A stretch of DNA of 64,000 nt from Rhodopseudomonas infernalis. GTDB lineage: Bacteria; Pseudomonadota; Alphaproteobacteria; Rhizobiales; Xanthobacteraceae. Shown in pieces: positions 24,605 through 33,772 of this stretch. The number at the start of each line of letters is the position of its first letter. Within the stretch, counting starts at the first letter, position 1. Below the pieces are notes generated by a model. The model ran no database searches and had not been told where the DNA came from. It saw only the letters and a list, made by a program, of their open reading frames with translations. A program made the translations under genes and the position numbers. Location of the stretch: positions 62,001 to 126,000 of the forward strand of contig NZ_JAJNAL010000003.1 in assembly GCF_022271405.1 (NCBI RefSeq), given 5' to 3'.

Positions 24605-25840
24605 TCAGCGCGCCGCCTGGATCGAGCGCAGCACGGTTTCGCTCGGCCAGCAATCCAGCTTCAGCCGCGCCGACTTCTGATAGGCGCCGAGTGCGGCGCG
24701 CGTCAGCATTCCGGCCTTGCCGTCGACCTTGTCGTTGTAGAAGCCGAGCCGTGTCAAACCGTGCTGCATCGCCTCGACATCCGCGGTGCGGAGCTGTTTG
24801 GTCGCTGTCCACGGCGTCGCGAACGGCTGCGGATTGGTGATGCGATCGGCGAGATGCCCGACGAACAGCACATAGAGATCCGAGAAATTGTACTCCTTGA
24901 TGACGAAGTAGTTCTTCGTCGTCAGGAACGCCGGACCATAGATCCCTTCGGGCTGCAGCAGCGAAGCGGGCTCGGCGAGTTCCTCGGCGCTGAGCCGCTC
25001 GCCCCGCACCGGCGCAAATCCCTCGCGCACCCACTGCCCGATGGGTTTCGAGACCTCGGGGCGACCCTGCGTGCAGTCGGCATTGGCCGGAGCGCTCACT
25101 TCGTAGGCCCATCGCACGCCGGGCTTCCAGCCCTTATTGACGAGCTGCTGCGCGGCGGAGGCAAGCGCATCCGGCACAGAGCGCCAGATGTCGATCTTGC
25201 CGTCGCCGTCGAAGTCGACACCGTGCTTGTAATACTCGGAGGGCAGGAATTGCGTCAGACCGGTCGCGCCCGCCCATGACGAGCGCATCGCCTCTCGTGG
25301 CACAACGCCATCGCTGATGATCTTCATCGCCTCGATCAGTTCGACGCGGTACTGGTCTTTGCGCCGTCCCACATAGGCCTGCGTCGCCATCACCCGCACG
25401 GCATCGTAGGGCAGACGATAGCGGCCGTAGTCGGTCTCGCGCCCCCAGATTGCCAGCACCACCGTGGCCGGCACGCCGAAGCGCTGCTCGATCGCCCGCA
25501 GGGTCGGTCCATACTGCGACAGCAGCTTGCGACCATGCCCGGCCAGCCCTTCGATCCGGGCTTCCTTCAGATAGTCCGCAGGGACCTGAACGAATTCAGC
25601 CTGCGACGGCGCGCCGGTCTTCGGCCGCCCCGGCAGCAGCAGATCGGGCAGCTTGTAGTCCGGCTCAAGCCCCGCCGTGACCGCGTCGAAGGTGGCGCGA
25701 GATACGCCGACCTTTTGCGCCTCGGGCCACAACGAGGCAACGAAGCGCGAGAAGCCCGCATCGGCCGCCAGCGCCGCCTTCGGCAATGGCCCCAGACACA
25801 ACGTCATACAGGCCGCAAGGACGATTGCGACTGCGCGCAT
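24605..25840 (-). CDS. Lytic murein transglycosylase, MltB-type, with peptidoglycan-binding domain
   Basis: 411 residues from ATG 25840, three bases after the stop of the YqhA-like gene. Signal peptide (residues 1-25). Catalytic SLT_2 domain about residues 30-325: IWGRETDYGRY holds the catalytic Glu, SSWAGATGLTQFLPSEYYK is the family signature, and DFDGDGKIDIWRSVPDALAS follows. The C-terminal 60 residues (DVEAMQHGLTRLGFYNDKVDG) are a PG_binding_1 domain. Cleaves glycan strands in the periplasm to give 1,6-anhydromuropeptides. It lacks a lipobox, so is probably soluble. Confidence 0.9.
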   Translation of the reverse strand: MRAVAIVLAACMTLCLGPLPKAALAADAGFSRFVASLWPEAQKVGVSRATFDAVTAGLEPDYKLPDLLLPGRPKTGAPSQAEFVQVPADYLKEARIEGLAGHGRKLLSQYGPTLRAIEQRFGVPATVVLAIWGRETDYGRYRLPYDAVRVMATQAYVGRRKDQYRVELIEAMKIISDGVVPREAMRSSWAGATGLTQFLPSEYYKHGVDFDGDGKIDIWRSVPDALASAAQQLVNKGWKPGVRWAYEVSAPANADCTQGRPEVSKPIGQWVREGFAPVRGERLSAEELAEPASLLQPEGIYGPAFLTTKNYFVIKEYNFSDLYVLFVGHLADRITNPQPFATPWTATKQLRTADVEAMQHGLTRLGFYNDKVDGKAGMLTRAALGAYQKSARLKLDCWPSETVLRSIQAAR

Positions 25841-25842
25841 CG

Positions 25843-26430
25843 TCACTGCGCCGAGTGCGCCTTCGCTTCTTCGACCGCCTGATTCGAAATCCGATCGACC
25901 CACGCGATCCCAATCGCCGACAGGATGAACACAGTGTGGATAATGGTCTGCCACATCACGCCGGTCTCGGTGTAGCCGGCCCGGCCCGGTGCGCCGAGGC
26001 TGCCGGCCTCGATGAAGGTCCTCAGCAGGTGGATCGACGAGATGCCGATGATCGCCATCGCCAGCTTGATCTTCAGCACGCTCGCATTGACGTGGCTGAG
26101 CCATTCCGGCTCGTCCGGATGCCCGCGCAGGTTGAGGCGCGACACGAAGGTCTCGTATCCGCCGACGATCACCATCACCAGCAGGTTGGAGATCATCACC
26201 ACGTCGATCAGTCCCAGCACCGCCAGCATGATCTGCTGCTCGCTGAAATCGAAAGAGTGCTGAAACAGGTGCCAGAGCTCTTTCAAGAACAGAACGACGT
26301 AGATGCCCTGGGCGACGATCAGTCCGACATACAATGGCAATTGCAGCCAGCGCGAACCGAAGATCAGCATGGGGATCGGGCGCAGCGCCGAGCCTTTCGG
26401 CGGCAGCGGCGTCTCGGGCGTCATCGACAT
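25843..26430 (-). CDS. YqhA/UPF0114 family membrane protein
   Basis: 195 residues with four hydrophobic helices: [59 protein letters not shown] and [14 protein letters not shown]. The [10 protein letters not shown] segment is typical of this uncharacterised family (TIGR00645-like). Polar ends. Upstream of, and almost contiguous with, the lytic transglycosylase gene, so probably an operon. Function unknown. Confidence 0.85.
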   Translation of the reverse strand: MSMTPETPLPPKGSALRPIPMLIFGSRWLQLPLYVGLIVAQGIYVVLFLKELWHLFQHSFDFSEQQIMLAVLGLIDVVMISNLLVMVIVGGYETFVSRLNLRGHPDEPEWLSHVNASVLKIKLAMAIIGISSIHLLRTFIEAGSLGAPGRAGYTETGVMWQTIIHTVFILSAIGIAWVDRISNQAVEEAKAHSAQ

Positions 26431-26548
26431 GGGAATTGGCTCCAGGCGGGAAAAATTGGCGACCTCTCAAGTGGGAACTCCGTACGATTCTGTCGAGGCG
26501 ACGAGCAGCGGCGATTAACCGCATCGGCCGCCACGAATCAGGCGGAAA

Positions 26549-27319
26549 CTACTTGATGGCGACGATGAAGATACGCGGAAACCGTAACAGTACTTTGCCA
26601 TCCGCCTGTGGCGGATAAGCGGCCGCAATGCGTGCCGTGTAGGCGGCTAAATACGCCTTCCGCTCGGGCAGATCGAGCGGATCGACGAACGGACGCAAAC
26701 CCGTCCCTTTAACCCATTCGACGACAGCAACCGCGTCATCGAGAACGTGGTTGTAGACGGTGTGCCAGATCTCCAATCGGCTGCACAGCGGCCGCAGGGC
26801 GTCGTAGTATACGCCCGGTTTGGGGAGGGAGTCGCGCAGCTCGGCCGCCTTGGACAGCTGATGCCGCCACGGCTCTTGAAACGCGACTTCGCGCATCAAG
26901 ATGTGGGACGGCTCGTCGAGGTTGTCCGGCATCTGCACGGCGAGCACCCCGCCCGGCCCGAGACCCGAGACCAGCCGCTTGAAATGCTTCAGATGGTCCG
27001 GCACCCACTGAAACACCGCATTGGCGAACAGCACGTCGGTACCGGCCGGCGGCGCCCAATGTGCAACATTGGCTTCGATGAACTTGTGCTGCGGCAGCCG
27101 CTCACGCGCCTGGCGCAGCATGTCGGCCGAGGTGTCGATGCCGATCACTGCAGCCTCCGGCCAACGCTCGACCAGGAGCTGGGTCGAATTGCCGGGTCCG
27201 CAGCCGATATCGGCAACCTTGCGCGGCGCGACAACCGGAACCTGCGCCAGCAGGTCACGCGCCGGCCGGGTGCGCTCGTCCTCGAACTTCAGATATTGCT
27301 CGGCACTCCAGTCGGCCAT
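26549..27319 (-). CDS. tam: Trans-aconitate 2-methyltransferase
   Basis: 256 residues from ATG 27319, [24 protein letters not shown] being the family opening. SAM-binding motif I is [15 protein letters not shown], followed by [11 protein letters not shown] and [12 protein letters not shown]. The length equals that of the E. coli Tam protein. It methylates trans-aconitate, an inhibitor of aconitase, using SAM. Monocistronic. A 240-bp gap to the IclR gene downstream contains nothing I recognise. Confidence 0.88.
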   Translation of the reverse strand: MADWSAEQYLKFEDERTRPARDLLAQVPVVAPRKVADIGCGPGNSTQLLVERWPEAAVIGIDTSADMLRQARERLPQHKFIEANVAHWAPPAGTDVLFANAVFQWVPDHLKHFKRLVSGLGPGGVLAVQMPDNLDEPSHILMREVAFQEPWRHQLSKAAELRDSLPKPGVYYDALRPLCSRLEIWHTVYNHVLDDAVAVVEWVKGTGLRPFVDPLDLPERKAYLAAYTARIAAAYPPQADGKVLLRFPRIFIVAIK

Positions 27320-27559
27320 CCATCCACCCATACGCCCCGAGTCGGGCTGGAAAGCTATTGATCCGGCGGGATTTTGCAATATCCCGCAGCTGCCGTCGTC
27401 GCTTCCACCTTCTATGCCATGCCGCAAAGGGTCGCGAGCAAGCCGAACTGCCGGCAGGCGAATAGGCGTCCGCTTGAGCGCAACGTAGGTCCGCTCATGA
27501 CGAACTCATCCGGGCCGTGAGGCTCGGGAGGCCGCGGACAGAGCGCAGTCAATCACCTA

Positions 27560-28435
27560 TCAGCGCTTCCCGCCCTTGACAGGCACGTCCCCTGGCACAA
27601 AGCCGAGCTGCTTCGACACCTGAGCTGCAGCGTCGACCAATGCACGAACCGCAGGATCGTTCTTGGCGCTGTGACCGTCATCGTTTCCAGCGATCGCGAG
27701 CACGGCGACCAGTTCACCTTGTGAATCGAACACAGGCGCCGCGGCACCGCGGATATCCTGGACGAAGTGACCTTTCAGCCAGCCATAACCGTCCCGACGA
27801 ACAGAAAGCTTGACGGACTCGATCGCCGCACGTCCCTCGGGTGAGGACACGAATCTCGCTCCCTTCTCCTGCACCAGACGCTTACGGGTGAACTCTTCCT
27901 TCATGTAGGTCAGGAACACGAGGCCGCTGGCAGAGGAAAAGATTGGAAAGATGGTACCAAGTCCCATCGAGGTGACACCCAGCCCGGCGCCACGGAACCA
28001 GCGCACCACGGTGGGGCCTTCCTCGCCCCACACCGCCAGCGTGCCGCCCTGCCGGATCCGCGCGAGAAGCTCCTTCAATGCCGCGGCCGCGAGGTCGACT
28101 GCCTCGACCCGGGCCAGGGCGACCAGACCGATCTGCAACGCGCGCGACCCGAGATCATAAAGTCCCGTCGACGGATCTTGCATCGCAAGGCCGCAACGAA
28201 CGAGACTCACCAGATAACGACGCGCCTGGCTGAGCGACATATCGGCGCCCCGCGCCACGTCTCCCAACGACATCGAGCCGCCGCTGGCCGCCAGAACCTC
28301 CAGCACCGAAAACCCGATCTCGACCGACTGGATGCCTTGAACGCCGTCCATTGCCGGCTCCGCCACAGCCTTCCGCCGAGCGCCTGTCGGTGTCTCTTCT
28401 CCACCTCGAGTTCTCCGAGCCATCTCATGTTCCAT
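27560..28435 (-). CDS. IclR family transcriptional regulator
   Basis: 291 residues. The N-terminal winged helix (about residues 38-100) includes FSVLEVLAASGGSMSLGDVARGADMSLSQARRYLVSL. The C-terminal IclR effector domain has LGTIFPIFSSASGLVFLTYM and RRDGYGWLKGHFVQDIRGAAAPVFDSQGELVA. Its start overlaps the end of the VOC gene by 11 bp, so it is the last gene of the ABC-racemase-VOC operon and likely controls it. The twin palindromes at 32703 and 32722 are candidate sites. Confidence 0.9.
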   Translation of the reverse strand: MEHEMARRTRGGEETPTGARRKAVAEPAMDGVQGIQSVEIGFSVLEVLAASGGSMSLGDVARGADMSLSQARRYLVSLVRCGLAMQDPSTGLYDLGSRALQIGLVALARVEAVDLAAAALKELLARIRQGGTLAVWGEEGPTVVRWFRGAGLGVTSMGLGTIFPIFSSASGLVFLTYMKEEFTRKRLVQEKGARFVSSPEGRAAIESVKLSVRRDGYGWLKGHFVQDIRGAAAPVFDSQGELVAVLAIAGNDDGHSAKNDPAVRALVDAAAQVSKQLGFVPGDVPVKGGKR

Positions 28436-29270
28436 CTTCCGTAAACACGATCAGGTTTCCGAGTCCGGCATTCGGGTCAATGATAATCGTCTTTCCTTCG
28501 CATCGATACGCCACAGCCCCCGCCTCGAGACAGGCGCGCAGGCGCGGCAACGATTCGACTTCGAGGACGTAGCCGAGATAGGCTGCGGCTTTTCCAGACA
28601 GGGATGCCGCAGCGCCGTAGGCCCCGGCCGCGGCCTCCGGCGTGATGATATCGAGCTGCACCCCGCCCGGCGACACCGTCTCCGATGACGGCGCAAACAA
28701 CTTGCCGAACCTGCTCGCCAGTGCCGATGGATCGTCCGCCACGGCAAGCACACGGCGCAAGTGCCGCGCTCCGTTGGCATGCGTCAACCATTCCGGACGC
28801 AGATAGAGCCCGACGTTATGATATTGGCAGGCATTGAATGTCAGCTCCGCGCCGATGGGCAGAATGACGTCGAACTCGGGAAACACCGACTCGCCGGGAG
28901 CGATGAACCACTCCCTGCGGACATGGATCGGGGGTGAGGCATCAAAGCCGCGGTCGCGCATCAAGGCGTAAGCGCCGGCCGCGTCTCGCGCGCCGAGCAC
29001 CATCGACTTCGTACCCTGCTCGCCGGACAGAACGCCCGCCATCGCCGGCGGCAAACACGAGCGATCGTGTGCCGCCATCAACTCGAGAAAGTTCGCGAAT
29101 CCATCCACGAGCGGCTGCATCAGGACGAGGTAATTCGAAATCCCCATCGGCTCGATTCGACTGATCGGCGAGAGCGTGAAGCCCATCCGCCGAAACAACG
29201 AAGCCGCCTCGTCGAGGTCGTTCACGTAGGTCAGCAGATGATCGATGGTGGCGATGGTACGATCTGACAT
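28425..29270 (-). CDS. VOC superfamily protein (glyoxalase-like)
   Basis: 281 residues starting MSDRTIATIDHLLTYVNDLDEAASLFRRMGF, the classical opening of a vicinal-oxygen-chelate beta-alpha-beta unit with a potential His metal ligand (His12). A second unit begins near YHNVGLYLRPEW. The size and arrangement fit the Glyoxalase_3-like group, whose substrates vary. It sits between the racemase and IclR genes (40-bp overlap with the former), suggesting a lyase, isomerase or dioxygenase step in the same pathway. Confidence 0.75.
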   Translation of the reverse strand: MSDRTIATIDHLLTYVNDLDEAASLFRRMGFTLSPISRIEPMGISNYLVLMQPLVDGFANFLELMAAHDRSCLPPAMAGVLSGEQGTKSMVLGARDAAGAYALMRDRGFDASPPIHVRREWFIAPGESVFPEFDVILPIGAELTFNACQYHNVGLYLRPEWLTHANGARHLRRVLAVADDPSALASRFGKLFAPSSETVSPGGVQLDIITPEAAAGAYGAAASLSGKAAAYLGYVLEVESLPRLRACLEAGAVAYRCEGKTIIIDPNAGLGNLIVFTEDGT

Positions 29271-29998
29271 GGGCGATCCAATTCAGGAATAATCCGATCG
29301 CAGAGATCGTCGACATGCAGCGCGACGACATCGACCACCGGAACAGATGGAGAGGTGAGAGGAAGCAGAAGGGGCAGTTCCGTGCAAGCCAGTACGACCG
29401 CCTCCGCGCCGTGCCGGTGCATTGTCTGCACGATGATCTCCAAACGCTGCCGCGCCTGATCATCCGCGCCTTCATTGGTGAGGACGTTCTGGATCAGATC
29501 ATCCAGGGCACGCTGATCATCCGCCTCCGGACACAGAACCATACGGCCGCGCGCGAGATAGCCGTCCAAGAACGGCGACGAACAGGCGAGACTAGTCCCG
29601 AGGACGGCGACGTTACCGAGCCCAAATGCGTCGAGATGTGTCGCGGTCGCGCTGAGAACGTGTGCTACCTCCGTCCCGGGAACAGCACTCGCGACCGCAT
29701 CGTACCAACGATGCGCCGTCACAGCCGTGAGCGCGATCACCTCGCAGCCGGCAGCCGCGAGCTGCGCCGCCGCCTCCGCCAACGTCGCCTCGACCTGCGC
29801 CCAATGCCCCGCTTCAGCGGCCGCCAGAAGATCGGCGTAGTCGAGATTGCACACTTGGCCGCGAAAGCTGTGATGCCGCCCTGTCCGCGCCTCAATGGCG
29901 CGGTTCAGACGTTCGTAGTAGAGCGCTGTGGAATGCCAGCTCATGCCGCCGATCAGTCCGATCCGCCGCGCTTGAACTACCGATCCGGAGATGCTCAC
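29231..29998 (-). CDS. Aspartate/glutamate racemase family protein, first active-site Cys missing
   Basis: 255 residues from a GTG at 29998, with GAGG eight bases upstream. Starting at the ATG 30028 would overlap the permease by 20 bp. RRIGLIGGMSWHSTALYYERLN is the family opening and VVLACTELPLLL carries the second catalytic Cys. At the first catalytic site, where relatives have CNTAH or TNTMH, this protein has AVTAH, so the Cys/Thr and the Asn are both replaced. One-sided catalysis, as in lyase or hydantoin-racemase relatives, or a changed activity is possible. Part of the ABC transporter operon. Confidence 0.75.
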   Translation of the reverse strand: MSISGSVVQARRIGLIGGMSWHSTALYYERLNRAIEARTGRHHSFRGQVCNLDYADLLAAAEAGHWAQVEATLAEAAAQLAAAGCEVIALTAVTAHRWYDAVASAVPGTEVAHVLSATATHLDAFGLGNVAVLGTSLACSSPFLDGYLARGRMVLCPEADDQRALDDLIQNVLTNEGADDQARQRLEIIVQTMHRHGAEAVVLACTELPLLLPLTSPSVPVVDVVALHVDDLCDRIIPELDRPCQIVPSPPSIIC

Positions 29999-30008
29999 AA
30001 TCCGGACC

Positions 30009-30902
30009 TCAGATGCCACCGAACGCACGCGAGCGCCCGCTAATCAGAGGCAGGCCGAGCGTGATCAGCACGAAAGCGCCGGTCAGGAATTTGAGGTCCG
30101 ATGGATGCAGGCCGGTCGCGAGCCCGAGCGACACGAGCTGGTAATAGATCAGGGAGCCGACGATCGGTGCCGCGACCTGCCGCTCGATCGAAGATCGCCC
30201 GGTAATCGCCTCGCCGATGATCAGCGCGGCAAGGGCATTGACGAGAATGCCGAAACCCATGGTGACGTCGGCATAGCCCTGCTGCTGAACCACGAGAGCG
30301 CCGGCCAACGCGCCGAATGCGTTCGCTAGGCCGAACCCCAATAGAATATAGAGACGCGAATTGATACCGATCGCCGGCGCCAGCCGCGCATTGGCGCCGA
30401 CACAGCGCAGCGACAGCCCGATTTCCGTTCGGTAGAACACGATCAACGTGATCAGCAACACAACGATGAGCGCGAAGAACAACGCGACCTGCGTCCCGTT
30501 GCTGAGCAAAATCCGAGGTGAGATCCAGTCGAACAACGTCATTTCGGGCAGAACCGGTCTGTTGGGCATCCCCATGACGCGCAAATTGACGCTCCAGATC
30601 ATGGTCGCCACCAGAATGCCCGCCAACAGCGAGGGGACCTTGAGATACAGATGAATGACGCCCGTTGCGATGCCCGCGAGGAGGCCGGCGCAGATCGCGA
30701 CCGCCGTTCCGGTCCATGGGTCGAGCCCGGCGGTCACCAGGGTCGCTGCAATACACCCGCCGAGCGGAAAGCTGCCTTCCACCGTCAGATCTGGAAGCGA
30801 GAGGGTCCGGAACGGAATCATCACCGCCAGCGCGACGATCCCGTAGACGAGGCTCTGAACCAGCGTGACGGGGACGAGATTGAGGAACACCGCCAACATC
30901 AC
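30009..30902 (-). CDS. ABC transporter permease (BPD_transp_2 type)
   Basis: 297 residues with about eight hydrophobic helices. It resembles the branched-chain-amino-acid/TrpY-type permeases: SLPDLTVEGSFPLGGCIAA near the start, GANARLAPAIGINSR as the cytoplasmic coupling loop and ALIIGEAITGRSSIERQ near the end. It pairs with the ATPase upstream (4-bp overlap) and the PF04392-type binding protein. Substrate unknown; the TrpXYZ-like systems carry amino acids. Confidence 0.85.
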   Translation of the reverse strand: MMLAVFLNLVPVTLVQSLVYGIVALAVMIPFRTLSLPDLTVEGSFPLGGCIAATLVTAGLDPWTGTAVAICAGLLAGIATGVIHLYLKVPSLLAGILVATMIWSVNLRVMGMPNRPVLPEMTLFDWISPRILLSNGTQVALFFALIVVLLITLIVFYRTEIGLSLRCVGANARLAPAIGINSRLYILLGFGLANAFGALAGALVVQQQGYADVTMGFGILVNALAALIIGEAITGRSSIERQVAAPIVGSLIYYQLVSLGLATGLHPSDLKFLTGAFVLITLGLPLISGRSRAFGGI

Positions 30903-31687
30903 ACACCAGCCTGGCTGAGGACGATACGGTCGTCTTGAATATGGAAGCGCGCCACCAAATCGGCCGGCTTCAAGCCGCGAATCTCGTCGGCCTCGATACT
31001 GGCGACGACACGGCCGGCATCCATCATGATGATACGGGTGGCATAATCGAGCGCGTGCTGCATGTTGTGGGTCACCATCAGAGTTGTCAGCCTGCCGGTG
31101 CGCACCAACATCACCGTGGCGTCCATCACCAGTTGGGAGGTGCGCGGATCAAGCGCTGCTGTATGTTCGTCGAGCAGGAGCAATTTCGGGGGACAGAGCG
31201 TGGCCATCACCAATGCCAGCGCCTGACGTTGTCCCCCTGAGAGGTCACCCGCCAGAACATCGAGTCGGCTTTCCAGCCCGAGCCCGAGCCGCGCCAGCGC
31301 GGCACGGAACGCATCGCGCCGCAGAGCGCTGTGGGCCGGGCGTAACCCGCGCCCATTGCCGCGCATCAGAGCGAGGGTCAGATTGTCCTCGATCGTCAAC
31401 GACGGCGCCGTCCCGATCATCGGGTCCTGAAACACCCGGGATATGAACGCGGCGCGCCGATACTCGGGCTGAAAGGTGACATCGATATCGTCGATCGATA
31501 TCTGCCCACCGTCCGGAATGACCGCACCGCCCAGGAGATTGAGAAACGTACTTTTTCCGGCACCGTTGCCGCCGATCACGGCGACGAACTCACCGGCCGT
31601 CACGCGCAGATCGATGCCACTCGTCGCGACCTTTTCGGATGCCGTGCCGGCGTTGAAGACTTTGCGCAGCCCTGAAACCGAGATCAT
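30899..31687 (-). CDS. ABC transporter ATP-binding protein
   Basis: 262 residues. Walker A is GGNGAGKSTFLN, the Q-loop is in SRVFQDP, the signature is LSGGQRQALALVM, Walker B is LLLLDEHTAALDP and the switch His is in VTHNMQHAL. Where most ABC ATPases have DEP after Walker B this protein has DEH, as in TrpX-associated ATPases. It energises the permease encoded immediately downstream. Confidence 0.92.
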   Translation of the reverse strand: MISVSGLRKVFNAGTASEKVATSGIDLRVTAGEFVAVIGGNGAGKSTFLNLLGGAVIPDGGQISIDDIDVTFQPEYRRAAFISRVFQDPMIGTAPSLTIEDNLTLALMRGNGRGLRPAHSALRRDAFRAALARLGLGLESRLDVLAGDLSGGQRQALALVMATLCPPKLLLLDEHTAALDPRTSQLVMDATVMLVRTGRLTTLMVTHNMQHALDYATRIIMMDAGRVVASIEADEIRGLKPADLVARFHIQDDRIVLSQAGV

Positions 31688-31694
31688 GGACGGC

Positions 31695-32672
31695 TCAGTC
31701 GATCAGGCATTTGCAGTCGGCCAGCGACGTCGGCAGACTGAGCCCCTGCGACTCGAGCTTGCGACGGCTGATGAGCGGCCTGTGGTCGGCCTCGGTGGCG
31801 CGATAGACGGGAATCGTCGCGGGATCACGTCCCTTGAGAATTTGCCCCGCGATCCGCCCCGCGGCTTCCCCCGATTGTCCGAATGACAGTGCAAGCGCCG
31901 CGAGCGCGTAGTTTTGCTGCACAGCCTGAGGGATCGACGTGAGGACCGGAAGCTTCGCGCGATCTGCCGTCGCCGAGATCGCAGCCATGCCCTGCTGGAT
32001 CCGTCCCGACGCGACCGTGAAGATCGCATCGACCCGCCCGACCGCGGACTGCACACGCTGCGGCAGCTCGTTCGGATTGTCGACGCCGATCCGAACGAGT
32101 TCCAGGCCGGTGTCCTTGACGACACCCTCCAGCGCATCCACCGCGGATTTCGAGCTGTCGTCGCCAGTATCGTAAAGCAGCCCGAGCTTCTTCATGTTCG
32201 GAAGGAGCTTCTGAAAGAACGCGAGCACTGCCCGATAATCAAGTGCGACGGACGAGCCCGTCATCAGCTTTTCGCTCTTGTCCCAGGACGGCACCAGGCC
32301 GGCGTGCACGGGATCCGCCACCGGAAAGAATACGATCGGGAACGTTCTCGCACGCAACTGATTGCGTGCCGCGATCGAGACCGGCGTCGCGATCGTCGCC
32401 ATCAGATCCGGCTGAGAACCACTCAATCTCACGAGCATCTGCGGAATCAGCGCCGCGTCGAAATTGACGTTGGTCTCGTCGAACACGACGCCGGCGCCCT
32501 CGGCGAAGCCTTCTTCGGCCAACCCTTTCTTGAAGCCGACAATCGACTCGTTAAGCGTCGGATGAGGCCCCCAACCCGCAATCGCCACACGCATCGGCTG
32601 AGCCTCCGCAGCCATCGCCGTCACCATTGTGGCGACAGCGACCACCGTTACCAGTCCGATATTTCTGAACAT
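31695..32672 (-). CDS. ABC transporter substrate-binding protein (PF04392 type)
   Basis: 325 residues from ATG 32672, chosen for GGAGG at correct spacing. Signal peptide to about residue 25 (TMVTAMAAEAQP). The mature part is a periplasmic binding fold with MRVAIAGWGPHPTLNESIVGFKKGL, PDLMATIATPVSIAAR, KKLGLLYDTGDDSSKSAV and DAIFTVASGRIQQG, the pattern of TrpX/YtfQ-related uncharacterised binding proteins. First gene of the leftward operon. Ends in CKCLID, two Cys near the terminus. Confidence 0.88.
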   Translation of the reverse strand: MFRNIGLVTVVAVATMVTAMAAEAQPMRVAIAGWGPHPTLNESIVGFKKGLAEEGFAEGAGVVFDETNVNFDAALIPQMLVRLSGSQPDLMATIATPVSIAARNQLRARTFPIVFFPVADPVHAGLVPSWDKSEKLMTGSSVALDYRAVLAFFQKLLPNMKKLGLLYDTGDDSSKSAVDALEGVVKDTGLELVRIGVDNPNELPQRVQSAVGRVDAIFTVASGRIQQGMAAISATADRAKLPVLTSIPQAVQQNYALAALALSFGQSGEAAGRIAGQILKGRDPATIPVYRATEADHRPLISRRKLESQGLSLPTSLADCKCLID

Positions 32673-32702
32673 CAACGCCTCCAAATTGAGCAACTATCGT
32701 TA

Positions 32703-32736
32703 TTGCATAATGTGCAATCTCGTGCAGGATATGCAA
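32703..32736. promoter_or_regulatory. Twin palindromes, probable IclR operators
   Basis: TTGCATAATGTGCAA (32703-32717) and GTGCAGGATATGCAA (32722-32736) share the form NTGCA-N5-TGCAA. Their centres are 19 bp apart, about two helix turns. They lie between the divergent start codons at 32672 and 32765. The IclR gene ends the leftward operon, so it is the likely binder. Confidence 0.6.
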
Positions 32737-32764
32737 GAGCAGAAAATGTGCGTTGGAGGCGAGA

Positions 32765-33772
32765 ATGAAGGCAGTCTATTTCGAAGAGCACGGTGATCTC
32801 TCGGTTTTGAAGTATGGCGAAGTACCTGTGCCGGAGCCGGCGCCGGGTTGGGTGCGTCTTCGGGTGAAAGCCTGCGGCCTGAACTATCTCGATATCTTCT
32901 CGCGGCGCGGCATGCCGGGCATCAAGGTCGAGCTGCCCGGAATCACCGGCGGTGATTGCGCAGGCGTGATCGACAAGCTCGGCGACGGCGTCGAGGGCTG
33001 GCGCGTCGGGGAGCGGGTCCTGCCGGTCTCCCATCATGTGGATTGGGAAGGTGGACAATTCGAGATGCTCGGCGAAACGCGCAACGGCGCGATGGCCGAG
33101 TACTGTACCGTCCGTGCGAGCCAGTTGATGCGGTTGCCGGACAGTGTCGCGGATGAAAAGGCCGCCGCCCTGCCCTGTGCCTATGGCACCGCGTACCGGA
33201 TGCTCCATACGCGCGGTGGCATCAAAACGGGCGAAACCATCCTCGTCTTGGGCGCGTCGGGCGGCGTCGGCACCGCCTGCATCCTGCTGGCCAAGCTTAC
33301 CGGCTGCAAGGTCATCGCAGCCGCCGGCAGCGAAGACAAATGTGAACGCCTGCGGGCACTCGGTGCGGACGAAACCATCAACTACGCAACGACGAAGATC
33401 GACAGATACATTCGCGAGACGACCGGGACTCTGCTACGGGGTGGCGGCGTCGATGTCGTGGTGAACTTCACCGCCGGCGATACCTGGGCCGCCTCGATGC
33501 GATGCGTCAAACGCTTCGGTCGGCTGCTCTGCTGCGGCGGCACCGGTGGCTATTCGGCCGTGACCGACATTCCTTATCTCTTCATGTCGGAGATGAACAT
33601 CATCGGCTCCACCGGGTGGACGGTCGCGGATCAGAGAGCCTGTCTCGATCTGGTCGCGTCCGGGCGGCTCGATCCGCCGATCGATCGCGTGTGTACGTTG
33701 GCGGATGGCATCGACGCGGTCCGCGCATTGGAAGAACGGGCCGTCGTCGGGAAAGTGATCGTCAAGCCATGA
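32765..33772 (+). CDS. Zinc-type alcohol dehydrogenase/quinone oxidoreductase-like protein (MDR)
   Basis: 335 residues from ATG 32765, preceded by GGAGGCGAGA. MDR opening MKAVYFEEHGDLSVLKYGEV, GITGGDCAGVI with the conserved acidic Asp-Cys, and cofactor motif VLGASGGVGTACILLAK. No four-Cys structural zinc loop is apparent, so it is closer to NADPH-dependent quinone oxidoreductases. Divergent from the ABC operon and translationally coupled (ATGA) to the acyl-CoA synthetase. Probably oxidises or reduces a pathway intermediate. Confidence 0.85.
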   Translation: MKAVYFEEHGDLSVLKYGEVPVPEPAPGWVRLRVKACGLNYLDIFSRRGMPGIKVELPGITGGDCAGVIDKLGDGVEGWRVGERVLPVSHHVDWEGGQFEMLGETRNGAMAEYCTVRASQLMRLPDSVADEKAAALPCAYGTAYRMLHTRGGIKTGETILVLGASGGVGTACILLAKLTGCKVIAAAGSEDKCERLRALGADETINYATTKIDRYIRETTGTLLRGGGVDVVVNFTAGDTWAASMRCVKRFGRLLCCGGTGGYSAVTDIPYLFMSEMNIIGSTGWTVADQRACLDLVASGRLDPPIDRVCTLADGIDAVRALEERAVVGKVIVKP

